In this document: piece by piece, positions 19,687 through 27,952 of the stretch
Numbering within the stretch: the first letter of the stretch is position 1
Layout of the letters: every line of letters begins with the position of its first letter
DNA from: Variovorax terrae
GTDB taxonomy: Bacteria; Pseudomonadota; Gammaproteobacteria; Burkholderiales; Burkholderiaceae_C
NCBI RefSeq assembly: GCF_022809125.1
Contig: NZ_JALGBI010000002.1
Span: forward strand, 133,685-197,684
DNA: 64,000 nucleotides
Direction: 5' to 3'
Translations under genes and position numbers: made by a program
The notes under the pieces: model-generated
The model's input: only the letters and a program-made list of their open reading frames with translations
What the model was told of the DNA's origin: nothing
Databases searched by the model: none

Positions 19687-20715
19687 TCAGGCCTTGCGGC
19701 TGGCAGCCACGATCTGCTCGATCTTGCCGATGAAGGCCGGCTGGATCTGCGCCTTCCAGCGCGCGTAGGTGCGGCGGGTCGCCGTCTGCCAGGCTTCGAT
19801 CTCGGGCGGCGTCGGCACGTGCACGTTCACGCCCAGCGCGCTCACGGCCTGCACGTCGTCGGCGAACAGCTTGCGCACGATGGCGATCTGCTGCTTTGCC
19901 GCGTCCTGCGCGGCCTCGCGCACGATTTTCTGGTCGGCCGGCGTCCAGCCGGCCCACACCGGGGCAGCGATCGCGTACAGCAGGATGTCGTTGCTGTAGT
20001 TCCACTTGGTCACGTACTTCTGGCCCAGGGTGTTGACCTTGGCCGCGAGGAACACCTCCAGCGGGTTCTCCTGCGCGTCCACCGCGCCCGAGGCCAGGGC
20101 CGGCTGGGCGTCGGCCCAGCTCATGAAGGTGGGGTTGCCGCCCATGCTGCTCATGATCTCGCCGTACATCGGGCTGCCGACCACCCGCACCTTGATGCCC
20201 TTGAGGTCGTCGGGTTTGATGATCGGGTGCTTGCTGTTGCTGATCTGGCGGTAGCCGGTCTCGCCCACGGCCAGTGGCTCGGCGCCGGCCTTGCGCACCA
20301 TGCTGAAGTACTCGGCCATCAGCGGCGCGTTGTTGATCACCGCGTCATAGGCCTTGTGGTCGGGCAGCAGGAAGGGCAGCGTGAACGCCGAGAGTTCGCG
20401 CACCGTGCCGCTCCAGTTGATGGGCGCGCCGCACAGCACGTCGATGATGCCCTGGCGCATGGCCGAGAACTCGCGGTCCTGCTGGCCCTGCACCAGCGAG
20501 GCGCCCGGGTACTGCTTGATGTTGATGCGGCCGCTGGTGCGCTCGCGCACCAGGTTGGCGAAGATCTCGCCGCCCTTGCCCCAGGCGAAGGCCGGCGGCA
20601 CGACGGTGCTCATCTTGTACTCCGCCTTGTAGGCATTCTGCGCGAATGCGTAGCGCGGCAGCGCGACGGAGGCCACGGACGCGGTGGCCAGCTGGATCAG
20701 GGAACGCCTTTTCAT
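19687..20715 (-). CDS. TRAP transporter periplasmic binding protein (DctP family)
   Basis: A 342-residue protein with a signal peptide (RRSLIQLATASVASVALPRY, cut after AFA). It has DctP-family features: the EYKMSTVVPPAFAWGKGGEIF opening, the SGRINIKQYPGASL block, and the conserved arginine of LKGIKVRVVGSPMYGEI, which normally salt-bridges a ligand carboxylate. The ATG was chosen for a GGAG 8 bp upstream. With the DctQ and DctM genes upstream in the same operon this forms a complete TRAP importer for a probably carboxylate-bearing solute. The substrate is unknown. Confidence 0.93.
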   Translation of the reverse strand: MKRRSLIQLATASVASVALPRYAFAQNAYKAEYKMSTVVPPAFAWGKGGEIFANLVRERTSGRINIKQYPGASLVQGQQDREFSAMRQGIIDVLCGAPINWSGTVRELSAFTLPFLLPDHKAYDAVINNAPLMAEYFSMVRKAGAEPLAVGETGYRQISNSKHPIIKPDDLKGIKVRVVGSPMYGEIMSSMGGNPTFMSWADAQPALASGAVDAQENPLEVFLAAKVNTLGQKYVTKWNYSNDILLYAIAAPVWAGWTPADQKIVREAAQDAAKQQIAIVRKLFADDVQAVSALGVNVHVPTPPEIEAWQTATRRTYARWKAQIQPAFIGKIEQIVAASRKA

Positions 20716-20736
20716 CTTGAGTCTCCTTCGCAAAAA

Positions 20737-22035
20737 TCAGTAGCCCAGGTGGCGCGGCAACCACAGCGCGAGCTCGGGGTAGAAGAACACGGCCATGATC
20801 ATCACGAGGAAGCTCACGATGAACCACAGCACCCAGGGGATGGTGCTTTCCATGCCGACACCGGCCATGCGGCAGCTCACCATCAGGTTGATCGCCATGG
20901 GCGGCGTGAACTGCGCCTTGGCCACCACCAGGGTGAGCAGCACGCCGAACCACACCAGGTCCCACTGGAAGGCCAGGGCCACCGGGTACAGCAGCGGCAC
21001 GAAGATCATGAAGATCGACACCCCGTCGATGAACATGCTCACCACCAGCAGGGCCAGCAGCACCAGCGCCAGCGTGCCCCGGCTGCCCAGGCCCGCGGCC
21101 TTGACCCACTGCGCGATCGGATCGGCCACGCCCAGGGTGTTGATGGCATAGCTGAAGATGCCGGCGGCGCCCAGGATCAGCATGATCACGGCCGAGATTT
21201 CCGCCGCCTCGCGGAAGATCGGGTAGAGGTCGCGCCAGCCGATGCTGCGATGCACCACCAGGCCCACGAACAGGCCGTAGGCCACGGCCGCCACCGCGGC
21301 CTCGGTCGGGGTGAACCAGCCCAGCCGCATGCCGCCCAGGATCAGGAAGGGCGCGGCCAGGCCCCAGGACGCGTCGCGCAGCGAGGCCCAGAACGGCGGG
21401 CGCGCCAGGGTGGCCTCGGCGGCGCCGAAGCCATGGCGGCGCGACAGCCAGATGGCCGGCGCGATCAGCGCGATGCCGGCCATCACGCCCGGGATCATGC
21501 CGGCGGCGAACAGCGCCGGCACCGAGGCGCCCGGCACCAGCACGCTGTAGACGATGAAGGCGATGCTCGGCGGAATCAGGATGTCGGTGGCCGCGGCCGC
21601 GCCCACCACCGTGGCCGAGAACGGGGCCGGGTAGCCGGCGCGCGACATCGCGGCAATCATCACGCCGCCCACCGCCGCGGCATTGGCCGGGCCCGAGCCG
21701 CTGATGCCGCCCAGCACCATCGCCACCAGGATCGCCACCGTGGGCAGCATGCCCGGGCCGCGGCCGACGCAGGCGATTGCGAAGGTCACCATGCGCTGGG
21801 CCACGCCCGAGCGGTCGAAGATCGAGCCCACCAGCACGAACATCGGCAGCGCCAGTAGCGGGTACTTGCCGATCGACGAGTACATGTTCTGCGGCCCCGC
21901 GAGCAGGCCGAACCACTGGGCATCGGCGTTGGCCCAGGCAATCGACACCAGGCCGCTCAGTGCCAGACCCATGGCGATGGGCACGCCCATGAGCATCAGC
22001 ACCAGGAACGACAGCAGCAGGAAGGCGGCGATCAT
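20737..22035 (-). CDS. TRAP transporter large membrane subunit (DctM family)
   Basis: A 432-residue, very hydrophobic protein with about 12 membrane segments. It shows DctM hallmarks: PLLALPMFVLVGSIFDRSG, the glycine-rich MVLGGISGSGPANAAAVG and the DILIPPSIAFIVYSVL hairpin region. It forms the sodium-driven translocation channel with DctQ. Its ATG overlaps the dctQ stop by 4 bp and dctP follows after about 20 bp, giving the gene order Q-M-P. Confidence 0.94.
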   Translation of the reverse strand: MIAAFLLLSFLVLMLMGVPIAMGLALSGLVSIAWANADAQWFGLLAGPQNMYSSIGKYPLLALPMFVLVGSIFDRSGVAQRMVTFAIACVGRGPGMLPTVAILVAMVLGGISGSGPANAAAVGGVMIAAMSRAGYPAPFSATVVGAAAATDILIPPSIAFIVYSVLVPGASVPALFAAGMIPGVMAGIALIAPAIWLSRRHGFGAAEATLARPPFWASLRDASWGLAAPFLILGGMRLGWFTPTEAAVAAVAYGLFVGLVVHRSIGWRDLYPIFREAAEISAVIMLILGAAGIFSYAINTLGVADPIAQWVKAAGLGSRGTLALVLLALLVVSMFIDGVSIFMIFVPLLYPVALAFQWDLVWFGVLLTLVVAKAQFTPPMAINLMVSCRMAGVGMESTIPWVLWFIVSFLVMIMAVFFYPELALWLPRHLGY

Positions 22036-22535
22036 GCGTCGCCTCCAGCGTCGGCCGCGCGAAGCGTGCGCACGAAGGCGCCGAAGGCGCGCGCCGAGAT
22101 CGCCAGGCACAGCGGCGGAATCACCGCGCCGTACCACCACAGCGGCACGCCCAGGCCCATCGAGGTTTCGCTGAACTGGTACTGGTCCCAGACCCAGCGC
22201 GCGAACAGCGCCGCCAGCAGCAGGAACACCGCGCTCGAGGCCAGCGCGGCGAACAGCTTCAGGCCGCGCCGCGGCACCTCGGTGCCCTCGGCCGTGCGCC
22301 GGTTGAACAGGAACTCGATGCGGATGTGGCTGTCGCGCCCGGCGACGGCACTGGCGCCGGCCAGCGCCATCAGCACCATCAGGAACACCGAGATCTCCTC
22401 GGTCCAGGCGAAGGAGTCGTCGGTGAAGTAGCGCGTGATCACGTTGAGCAGGGTGATCACCACCAGCAGCGCCAGGCTGGCGACGGCGATGCATTCCTCG
22501 ATCTGCACGCCGAGCCGTGGTTTGTGGCGCGTCAT
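22032..22535 (-). CDS. TRAP transporter small membrane subunit (DctQ family)
   Basis: A 167-residue protein with four predicted membrane segments (about 17-37, 50-68, 93-113 and 131-150). It keeps the DctQ motif VITRYFTDDSFAWTEEISVF and the GRDSHIRIEFLF segment. It partners DctM. Its start overlaps the E1 beta stop by 4 bp, so the transporter and the dehydrogenase genes are translationally coupled. Confidence 0.92.
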   Translation of the reverse strand: MTRHKPRLGVQIEECIAVASLALLVVITLLNVITRYFTDDSFAWTEEISVFLMVLMALAGASAVAGRDSHIRIEFLFNRRTAEGTEVPRRGLKLFAALASSAVFLLLAALFARWVWDQYQFSETSMGLGVPLWWYGAVIPPLCLAISARAFGAFVRTLRAADAGGDA

Positions 22536-23524
22536 GCCAGCATCTCCCGGGCCGTTGCCACGATCTGGTCGGCCGATACCCGCGACTGCGCCTCCAGCAC
22601 CGGCGCGTAGCCCACCGGGATGCGCGGCGCGCCCAGGCGCCGGACCCGGCAGCCGGTGGCTTCGGCCGCGCTGGCCGCGATCTCGGCGCCGAAGCCCGCG
22701 GCCTGCACCGCCTCGTGCACCACCAGCAGCCGGCCGCTGCGCGCGCAGGCGCCAAGCACCGTCTCGCGGTCCCAGGGCCAGAGCGTGCGCAGGTCGATCA
22801 GCCCGGCGTGGATGCCCTGGCGCGCGAGCTGCGCGCAGGCCTCCTCGCAGACCAGGGCCTGCCGGCTCCAGCTCACCAGCGTGAGGTCGCCGCCTTCGCG
22901 CCGCACCGCGGCCCGGCCCAGCGGCACGGCCAGCGATTCATCGACCTCGCCCGGCTGGCCCCACAGCGTCTTGTGTTCCATGTAGACCACGGGGTCGCCG
23001 CACTGCAGCGCGGCGCGCAGCAGCGAATGGTTGTCCTGCGCGGTGGACGGGCAGACCACCGTGAGGCCCGGCAGGTGGGCGAACCAGGCCTCCAGCGACT
23101 GCGAATGCTGCGCCGCCGACGAGTCCCAGATGCCGATGGGCAGGCGGGCCACCAGCGGCACGCGGCCCTGGCCGCCGAACATGAAGCGGTTCTTGGCGGC
23201 CTGGTTCACCAGCTCGTCCAGGCCGCACAGCGCGAAATCGACCACCCGCATCTCCACCACCGGGCGCAGGCCGGCCAGCGCCATGCCAACGCCGGCGCCC
23301 ATGATGGCGGCCTCGCTGATCGGGGTGTCGATCACGCGCTGCGCGCCGAAGCGCTGCTGCAGCCCCTGGTACTGGCCGAAGATGCCGCCGCGGCCGACAT
23401 CCTCGCCGAGCACCACCACGTGGGTGTCGGCCTCCATCTCGCGCTGCACCGCGAGCGCGGCGGCTTGCGCATAGCTCAGCGTGCGCAGCGCGGTGTCGCC
23501 AGCCGGGGAAGGTTTCAATGCCAT
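22532..23524 (-). CDS. E1 beta subunit of a 2-oxoacid/acetoin dehydrogenase-type enzyme
   Basis: A 330-residue transketolase-like pyrimidine-binding protein. It contains VVVLGEDVGRGGIFGQYQGL (the Glu that activates the thiamine ring), VIDTPISEAAIMGAGVGMAL and a C-terminal LLVVHEAVQAAGFGAEIAAS. It pairs with the alpha subunit, whose stop it overlaps by 10 bp. The length and motifs fit PdhB/AcoB/BkdB-type subunits. No E2 (lipoyl acyltransferase) or E3 gene is linked, so the acyl acceptor is unclear. The substrate could be pyruvate, acetoin, a branched 2-oxoacid or another alpha-hydroxyketone. Confidence 0.9.
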   Translation of the reverse strand: MALKPSPAGDTALRTLSYAQAAALAVQREMEADTHVVVLGEDVGRGGIFGQYQGLQQRFGAQRVIDTPISEAAIMGAGVGMALAGLRPVVEMRVVDFALCGLDELVNQAAKNRFMFGGQGRVPLVARLPIGIWDSSAAQHSQSLEAWFAHLPGLTVVCPSTAQDNHSLLRAALQCGDPVVYMEHKTLWGQPGEVDESLAVPLGRAAVRREGGDLTLVSWSRQALVCEEACAQLARQGIHAGLIDLRTLWPWDRETVLGACARSGRLLVVHEAVQAAGFGAEIAASAAEATGCRVRRLGAPRIPVGYAPVLEAQSRVSADQIVATAREMLA

Positions 23525-24534
23525 TGGCCGGCTCCGGTGGTCTGGACATCGGTGAAGGCCTGGTCCGCCGTAGGCCAGGGCGCCGCCTCGGCCGCGGCCA
23601 GCGCCGCCGCGACTTCCTGTTCGGCTTGCGCGTCGATGGCATTCCACACCCGCTCATCGGGCTCCAGCGCCAGGCAGCGCCGGCGCGCGCGGGCGATCGG
23701 GTCGGTCTGCAGCGCGGCCTGCAGTTCGGCCGGATCGCGGTAGCCGGCCAGGTCCACCGACACATGGCCCTTGACGCGGTAGGTCAGGGCCTGCAGCAGG
23801 CGGGGCCCGGCCCCGCCGCGGACCTCGGCCACCAGCCGGCCGGCGGCCTCATGCACCGCCTGCACGTCGTTGCCGTCCACCTGCAGGGTGGGCAGGCCCA
23901 GGCTGTGCGCACGCGCCGAGGCGCCCGGGCCCGATGTCATCGGGCCGCTGGCCGTGGTGGCGCTCCAGCGGTTGTCCTCGCAGACGAACAGCACGGGCAG
24001 CCGGTAGGCGCCGGCCCAGTTGAGTGCTTCGAGGAACGGGCCCCGGTTGATCGCGCCGTCGCCGAAGAAGCAGACGGTGATGGCATCGCGCCCCTGCAGC
24101 TTCTGCGCGTGGGCGGCGCCCACCGCGATCGGCAGTCCCGCGGCCACCACGCCGTTGGCGCCCAGCATGCCGACCGAAAAGTCGGCGATGTGCATCGAGC
24201 CGCCTTTGCCGCCGTTGAAGCCCGTGGCGCGGCCGAACAGCTCGCCCATCATGCGGCCGAGGTCGGCGCCCTTGGCCAGCGTGTGGCCGTGGCCACGGTG
24301 GGTGGAGGTGAGATAGTCTTCGCGCCGCAGGTGCGCGCAGGCCCCGGCGGGGACGGCCTCCTGGCCGGTGGACAGGTGCAGCGGCCCGCGCACCCGCGCC
24401 GTGCCGTCGGCCGCCTTGCCATAGGCGCTGACGCCGCCCTGGCTGGCCGCCTCGGCCGCGTTCTCGAAGGCCCGGATGCGCACCATCATGCGGTACAGCC
24501 CGGTCATCACCTGGAGTTCAGTCGCCACGTCCAC
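23515..24534 (-). CDS. E1 alpha subunit of a 2-oxoacid/acetoin dehydrogenase-type enzyme
   Basis: About 339 residues, with the thiamine-diphosphate motif VCFFGDGAINRGPFLEALNW ending in LPVLFVCEDN (GDG...N), the HRGHGHTLAKGADLGRMMGE loop and GKGGSMHIADFSVGMLGANG, all typical of PDH/acetoin-dehydrogenase E1 alpha. The start is uncertain: GTG codons at 24534 and 24528 and the ATG at 24507 (MTGLYRMM) are all possible. Translation from further upstream would read through the operator palindrome and is unlikely. It is the first gene of the operon E1a-E1b-dctQ-dctM-dctP-marR, preceded by the MarR-type palindrome 42 bp upstream. Confidence 0.88.
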   Translation of the reverse strand: MDVATELQVMTGLYRMMVRIRAFENAAEAASQGGVSAYGKAADGTARVRGPLHLSTGQEAVPAGACAHLRREDYLTSTHRGHGHTLAKGADLGRMMGELFGRATGFNGGKGGSMHIADFSVGMLGANGVVAAGLPIAVGAAHAQKLQGRDAITVCFFGDGAINRGPFLEALNWAGAYRLPVLFVCEDNRWSATTASGPMTSGPGASARAHSLGLPTLQVDGNDVQAVHEAAGRLVAEVRGGAGPRLLQALTYRVKGHVSVDLAGYRDPAELQAALQTDPIARARRRCLALEPDERVWNAIDAQAEQEVAAALAAAEAAPWPTADQAFTDVQTTGAGQWH

Positions 24535-24575
24535 GCAAGCCCCATGCACCCGCGAGGGCGGATGCCGCGGCCAAA

Positions 24576-24593
24576 TGGTAACGAACGTTACCA
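24576..24593. promoter_or_regulatory. Operator palindrome upstream of the E1/TRAP/marR operon
   Basis: A perfect inverted repeat TGGTAACG-AA-CGTTACCA with 8-bp arms, matching the palindrome at 18339 in all but the third arm position and the two central bases. Its position, about 40-70 bp before the possible E1 alpha starts, suits a repressor site in the promoter. Confidence 0.7.
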
Positions 24594-24630
24594 ACTGGGG
24601 CTTGGGGGTTAACCCGGGTCGCGCCCAAAG

Positions 24631-24663
24631 AAAAAGCCGCCAGGCCCGAAGGCCGTGGCGGCT
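24631..24663 (-). terminator. Rho-independent terminator after the Bug gene
   Basis: On the minus strand AGCCGCC and GGCC arms pair around a TTCG tetraloop (GGCC-TTCG-GGCC), with the outer GGCGGCT followed directly by TTTTT. It lies about 20 bp beyond the stop of the Bug gene, isolating it from the E1 operon downstream. Confidence 0.85.
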
Positions 24664-24684
24664 GTGCGCAAGCGCGGGTGGGGC

Positions 24685-25659
24685 TCAGTCGGCGTAGACG
24701 CCGGCTGCCTTGATGATCGGGCTCCACTTGGCGATCTCGGCGGCCACGAATTTCTTGTGTTCAGCCGGCTCGGTGCGCTTGTCGTTCACGACCACGGCGC
24801 CCAGACCCTCTTCCTTCTTGATGAATTCGGGGTCCTTCAGTGCGGCCTTGAGCGCGTCGTTGAGCTTCTTGAGCACCTCGGGCGGCGTGCCCTTGGGGGC
24901 GTACAGGCCGTGCCAGATCGTGACCTGGAAGTTCTTCACACCGGTCTCGTCCAGCGTGGGCAGGTCCTTCAGCGCCGGGGTGGTCAGGCGCTTGGACGTC
25001 GTTACCGCGAAGGCCTTGACCTTCTTGGCTTCGATCTGGCTGGTGGTGTTGGTGGTCTGGTCGCACATCAGGTCGATCTGGCCGCCGATCAGGTCGGTCA
25101 TGGCCGGCGCCGTGCCCTTGTAGGGGACCGTGGTCATTTCGGTCTGGATCGCGCTCTGGTAGAGCAGGCCGCACAGGTGCGAGGCCGAGCCCACGCCCGC
25201 GTTGCCCAGGTTGATCTTGCCCTTGTTCTGGGCGATCCAGGCGGTGAGCTCCTTGTAGTTGCTGGCGGGCAGGCCGGGCTTGCCGATCAGCGTCATGGGC
25301 ACGTCATTGATCATGCCCAGGTACTCGAAGTCGCTCTCGACCTTGAACGGCAGGTTGCGCACCAGGCCGGGCATGGTGGACATGGCGATGTGGTTGACCA
25401 GCAGCGTGTAGCCGTCGGGCGAGGCCTTGGCCACCTTGTTGGCGCCGATCGAGCTGCCGGCGCCAGCGGAGTTGTCGATCACGACGTTGGCGCCCAGGGG
25501 CTTGCGCATGGCTTCGGCCAGGTCGCGTGCCACACGGTCGGTCGGGCCGCCGGCAGCAAAGGGCACCACGATGGTGATGGGCCTGTCCTTGGCGGGAAAG
25601 TCGGCAGCTTGGGCGCCGAAGGCGGCGGCCACCAGTGCGAGGGTCAGCAGTTTCTTCAT
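24685..25659 (-). CDS. Bug/TctC-family periplasmic solute-binding protein
   Basis: A 324-residue protein with a clear signal peptide (MKKLLTLALVAAAFGAQA) and Bug motifs: [40 protein letters not shown] and PDGYTLLVNHIAMST. Start ATG has AAGGAG 8 bp upstream. It is monocistronic, with its own UUCG-type terminator and a 250-bp divergent promoter region shared with the rhodanese gene. Bug proteins bind carboxylates such as aromatic acids, citrate or tricarballylate. No permease is linked, and the ligand is unknown. Confidence 0.92.
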   Translation of the reverse strand: MKKLLTLALVAAAFGAQAADFPAKDRPITIVVPFAAGGPTDRVARDLAEAMRKPLGANVVIDNSAGAGSSIGANKVAKASPDGYTLLVNHIAMSTMPGLVRNLPFKVESDFEYLGMINDVPMTLIGKPGLPASNYKELTAWIAQNKGKINLGNAGVGSASHLCGLLYQSAIQTEMTTVPYKGTAPAMTDLIGGQIDLMCDQTTNTTSQIEAKKVKAFAVTTSKRLTTPALKDLPTLDETGVKNFQVTIWHGLYAPKGTPPEVLKKLNDALKAALKDPEFIKKEEGLGAVVVNDKRTEPAEHKKFVAAEIAKWSPIIKAAGVYAD

Positions 25660-25910
25660 AAGTACTCCTTGCTCCTTGGATGAGTGGTCGGATCGTAGCC
25701 GCCAATTTGTGGCCTTCGCCCCCCGGGAACTACTTAGGAATACCCGGGAAATCCCTTGATATTCAACAAGTTACAGCCCAGTGCGGCGTGATACGCCGAA
25801 GCTGCGGGCGCGCGCCTTATACGGCCTGCTTATTTGCACATGGCTTATATGTATTGGACGCTGCGCGGCGCGCTGCCTAGAGTGGCGGACTCGATCCCCT
25901 GGAGCCCGTG

Positions 25911-26474
25911 ATGAAGCGCATTCTTGTTGTTGCCTGGCTGGCTGGTGCCAGCGCCCTGTGCCTGGCGCAGGCTGGCACGCCGCTGTCGTCGGTGGTTTCG
26001 GCCGAGGCCGCCGCCCAGGCGCTGGCGCGCGGCGCGGTGATGGTGGATGTCCGCCCGCAGGCCGACTACCAGGCCGGCCACGTGCCCGGCGCCATTTCGG
26101 TGCCGGCCGAGGCCGCGCAGGCCGGCGAGCGCGCGCAGCTGCAGCAGCTGGTGTCCAGCCAGGGCATCGACCTGTCGCGCGAAGTGGTGATCGTGGGCCA
26201 TGCCGGCGACGCACAGGCGCAGCGCCTGCAGGCCTTGCTGGCCGGCTACGCCACCGGGCGCGTGGCCTGGCTGGTGGGCGGCCTTCACGAGTGGACGCTG
26301 ACGGGGCGCCCCGTCAGCACCGTGGCGGCCCGCCTGCCGCCGCTGCCGCAATACCTGGTGCCGCTGCAGCCCGGCGCGCAAGGCGCCCTGCGCATGGCGG
26401 GCGCCTCGGTGCGCGATGTGGCGCCTGCCACCACCCTGGCCCAAGCCCATGCGGGCGAAGGTCCAGGTCTGTAG
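25911..26474 (+). CDS. Periplasmic rhodanese-like protein lacking the catalytic cysteine
   Basis: A 187-residue protein with a signal peptide (RILVVAWLAGASALCLAQAG) and one rhodanese domain (about 30-130): VMVDVRPQADYQAGHVPGAI and GRVAWLVGGLHEW are the family's flanking motifs. The loop that normally carries the active cysteine reads VVIVGHAGDAQAQRL, so the sulfur-carrying residue is missing. It should be catalytically dead as a sulfurtransferase and may bind a ligand or act as a scaffold. The C-terminal 55 residues are proline-rich and unassigned. Start ATG preferred, with GGAG 6 bp upstream. It is divergent from the Bug gene. Confidence 0.82.
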   Translation: MKRILVVAWLAGASALCLAQAGTPLSSVVSAEAAAQALARGAVMVDVRPQADYQAGHVPGAISVPAEAAQAGERAQLQQLVSSQGIDLSREVVIVGHAGDAQAQRLQALLAGYATGRVAWLVGGLHEWTLTGRPVSTVAARLPPLPQYLVPLQPGAQGALRMAGASVRDVAPATTLAQAHAGEGPGL

Positions 26475-26484
26475 GCCATTGTTT

Positions 26485-26501
26485 GCTATCGATTTGATAG
26501 C
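26485..26501. repeat. Dispersed GCTAT-N7-ATAGC repeat, copy 3
   Basis: The core GCTATCGATTTGATAGC sits between the convergent rhodanese and acyl-CoA ligase genes. It could fold as a short hairpin, but no U-run follows, so it is not a standard terminator. Confidence 0.8.
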
Positions 26502-26524
26502 GACTTGACGCCGGCGCGAGGCCG

Positions 26525-27781
26525 CTACTCGTAGCTGCGCGCGTCCTCGATCACCTTGCCGTCGTTCGGCAGGCTGCCCGGGGCCACCGGTTCCACGTCG
26601 GCGCGCAGCTTGGTCACGTCGCGGATCGCCTCGCCGATCTTCTGCGCCAGGCCCTGCGGCAGGCTGGCGGCTTCCACCTTGAGCGTCATGCGGTCGTTGG
26701 CCATCTCGCCGCTGACCACCAGCCGCGCCTTCAGCACCTCGGGAAAGCGCCGCACGACGTCGGCCACCTGGCCCGGGTGCACGAACATGCCGCGGATCTT
26801 GGTGGTCTGGTCGGCGCGGCCCATCCAGCCCTTGATGCGGGTGTTGGTGCGGCCGCTGGGGCAGGTGCCCGGCAGCACGGCCGACAGGTCGCCGGTGCCG
26901 AAGCGGATCAGCGGGTAGTCGGGGTTCAGCGTGGTCACCACCAGCTCGCCCACCTCGCCCTCGGGCACCGGGTCGCCGGTGCCGGGGCGCACGATCTCCA
27001 CGATCACGCCTTCGTCGAGCACCAGGCCTTCGCGGGCCGTGGTTTCGTAGGCGATCAGGCCGAGGTCGGCCGTGGCGTAGCACTGGTAGCCCGCGATGCC
27101 GCGCGCGGCCAGCCAGTCGCGCAGCGAAGGCGGAAAGGCCTCGCCCGAGACCAGCGCCTTGCTCACGCTGGGCAGGGCCACGCCCATCTCGGCCGCCTTG
27201 TCCACGATGATCTTGAGAAAGCTAGGCGTGCCGGCGTAGCCTGCGGGCCGCAGCTCGGCCATGGCCTGCACCTGCTGCTCGGTCTGGCCGGTGCCGCCGG
27301 CGAACACGGTGCAGCCCAGCGCGTGGGCACCGGTCTCCATCATCGAGCCCGCGGGCACGAAGTGGTAGCTGAAGCAGTTGTGCACCAGCTCGCCGGGCCG
27401 GAAGCCCGCGGCGAACATGGCGCGCGCCACGCGCCAGTAGTCACTGGCCGTGCCCTCGGGCTCGTAGATGGTGCCGGGGCTGGCGAACACGCGCGGCATC
27501 CGCGGCCCGGGCGCGATGGCCGCAAAGCCGCCGAACACGCTGCCGCCGCCAACGGCGCGCGCGGCCTTCTGGCGCTCCAGCAACTCGTGCTTGCGCGTGA
27601 CCGGCAGCTGCGCCAGCGCGGCGCGCGAGCCGATCGACGGGGCTGGCACGCCGCGCAGCAGTTCGGCGAAGGCCGCTGAGCGGGCCTGGGCATGGGCGAT
27701 CTGCGCCGGCAGCGCCGCCATCAGCGCGGCCTCGCGCTCGGCCGGAGCGCGGGTTTCAAGGGTGTCGTAGTGGTCGGTCAT
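26525..27781 (-). CDS. Phenylacetate-CoA ligase-like AMP-binding protein
   Basis: A 418-residue adenylating enzyme of the short PaaK type. It has RMPRVFASPGTIYEPEGTAS in the P-loop position, CFSYHFVPAGSMMETGAHAL, the YQCYATADLGLIAYET segment, a YPLIRFGTGDLSAVLPGTCP motif and the C-terminal hinge GRADQTTKIRGMFVHPGQVA, all characteristic of PaaK relatives. The canonical glycine/serine-rich P-loop is reduced, so activity cannot be taken for granted. It is the last gene of the Liv operon, separated from livF by a REP-like element. With the FadD-like ligase at the other end of the operon, it suggests CoA activation of the imported acid. The ATG giving MTDHYDTLE was chosen; the frame stays open upstream only through repeat DNA. 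Confidence 0.87.
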   Translation of the reverse strand: MTDHYDTLETRAPAEREAALMAALPAQIAHAQARSAAFAELLRGVPAPSIGSRAALAQLPVTRKHELLERQKAARAVGGGSVFGGFAAIAPGPRMPRVFASPGTIYEPEGTASDYWRVARAMFAAGFRPGELVHNCFSYHFVPAGSMMETGAHALGCTVFAGGTGQTEQQVQAMAELRPAGYAGTPSFLKIIVDKAAEMGVALPSVSKALVSGEAFPPSLRDWLAARGIAGYQCYATADLGLIAYETTAREGLVLDEGVIVEIVRPGTGDPVPEGEVGELVVTTLNPDYPLIRFGTGDLSAVLPGTCPSGRTNTRIKGWMGRADQTTKIRGMFVHPGQVADVVRRFPEVLKARLVVSGEMANDRMTLKVEAASLPQGLAQKIGEAIRDVTKLRADVEPVAPGSLPNDGKVIEDARSYE

Positions 27782-27864
27782 GACCGATGCCTTTGTTGGT
27801 GGGGCAAGAAAGGGGCCGCGCCCATTCCCGCGCGTGGCGCGCGAAGCGAAGCCCGTTCGGGGGG

Positions 27865-27920
27865 CACCGCGGAACCGGCTTGGCCGGGCCGCAGGTGTCG
27901 CCCCCTGGAGGGGGGAGGCG
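27865..27920 (+). repeat. REP-like GC-rich element A
   Basis: A copy of a roughly 55-bp element with consensus CACCGCGGAACCGGCTT-GCCGGGCCGC-GGTG-CGCCCCCT-GAGGGGGGAGGCG. It contains two hairpin cores, CCGGCnnnGCCGG and CCCCCTnnAGGGGG. It lies between livF and the PaaK-like ligase gene. Confidence 0.8.
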
Positions 27921-27952
27921 GCCCACACGCCGTGGGGGCGCCACGGGGGGGC

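Noticed and set aside
24535..24594. Longer E1 alpha frame starting within the palindrome
   Set aside because: It would place the operator inside the coding sequence, has no ribosome binding site, and adds residues not seen in E1 alpha proteins.
25660..25910. Possible regulator site around TACTTAGGAATACCCGGG in the Bug/rhodanese gap
   Set aside because: A single occurrence with only weak symmetry and no linked regulator; not enough to call.
27782..27928. N-terminal extension of the PaaK-like ligase
   Set aside because: The extra 49 codons run into a REP-like element and give an Arg/Pro-rich sequence. The ATG giving MTDHYDTLE fits the family better.
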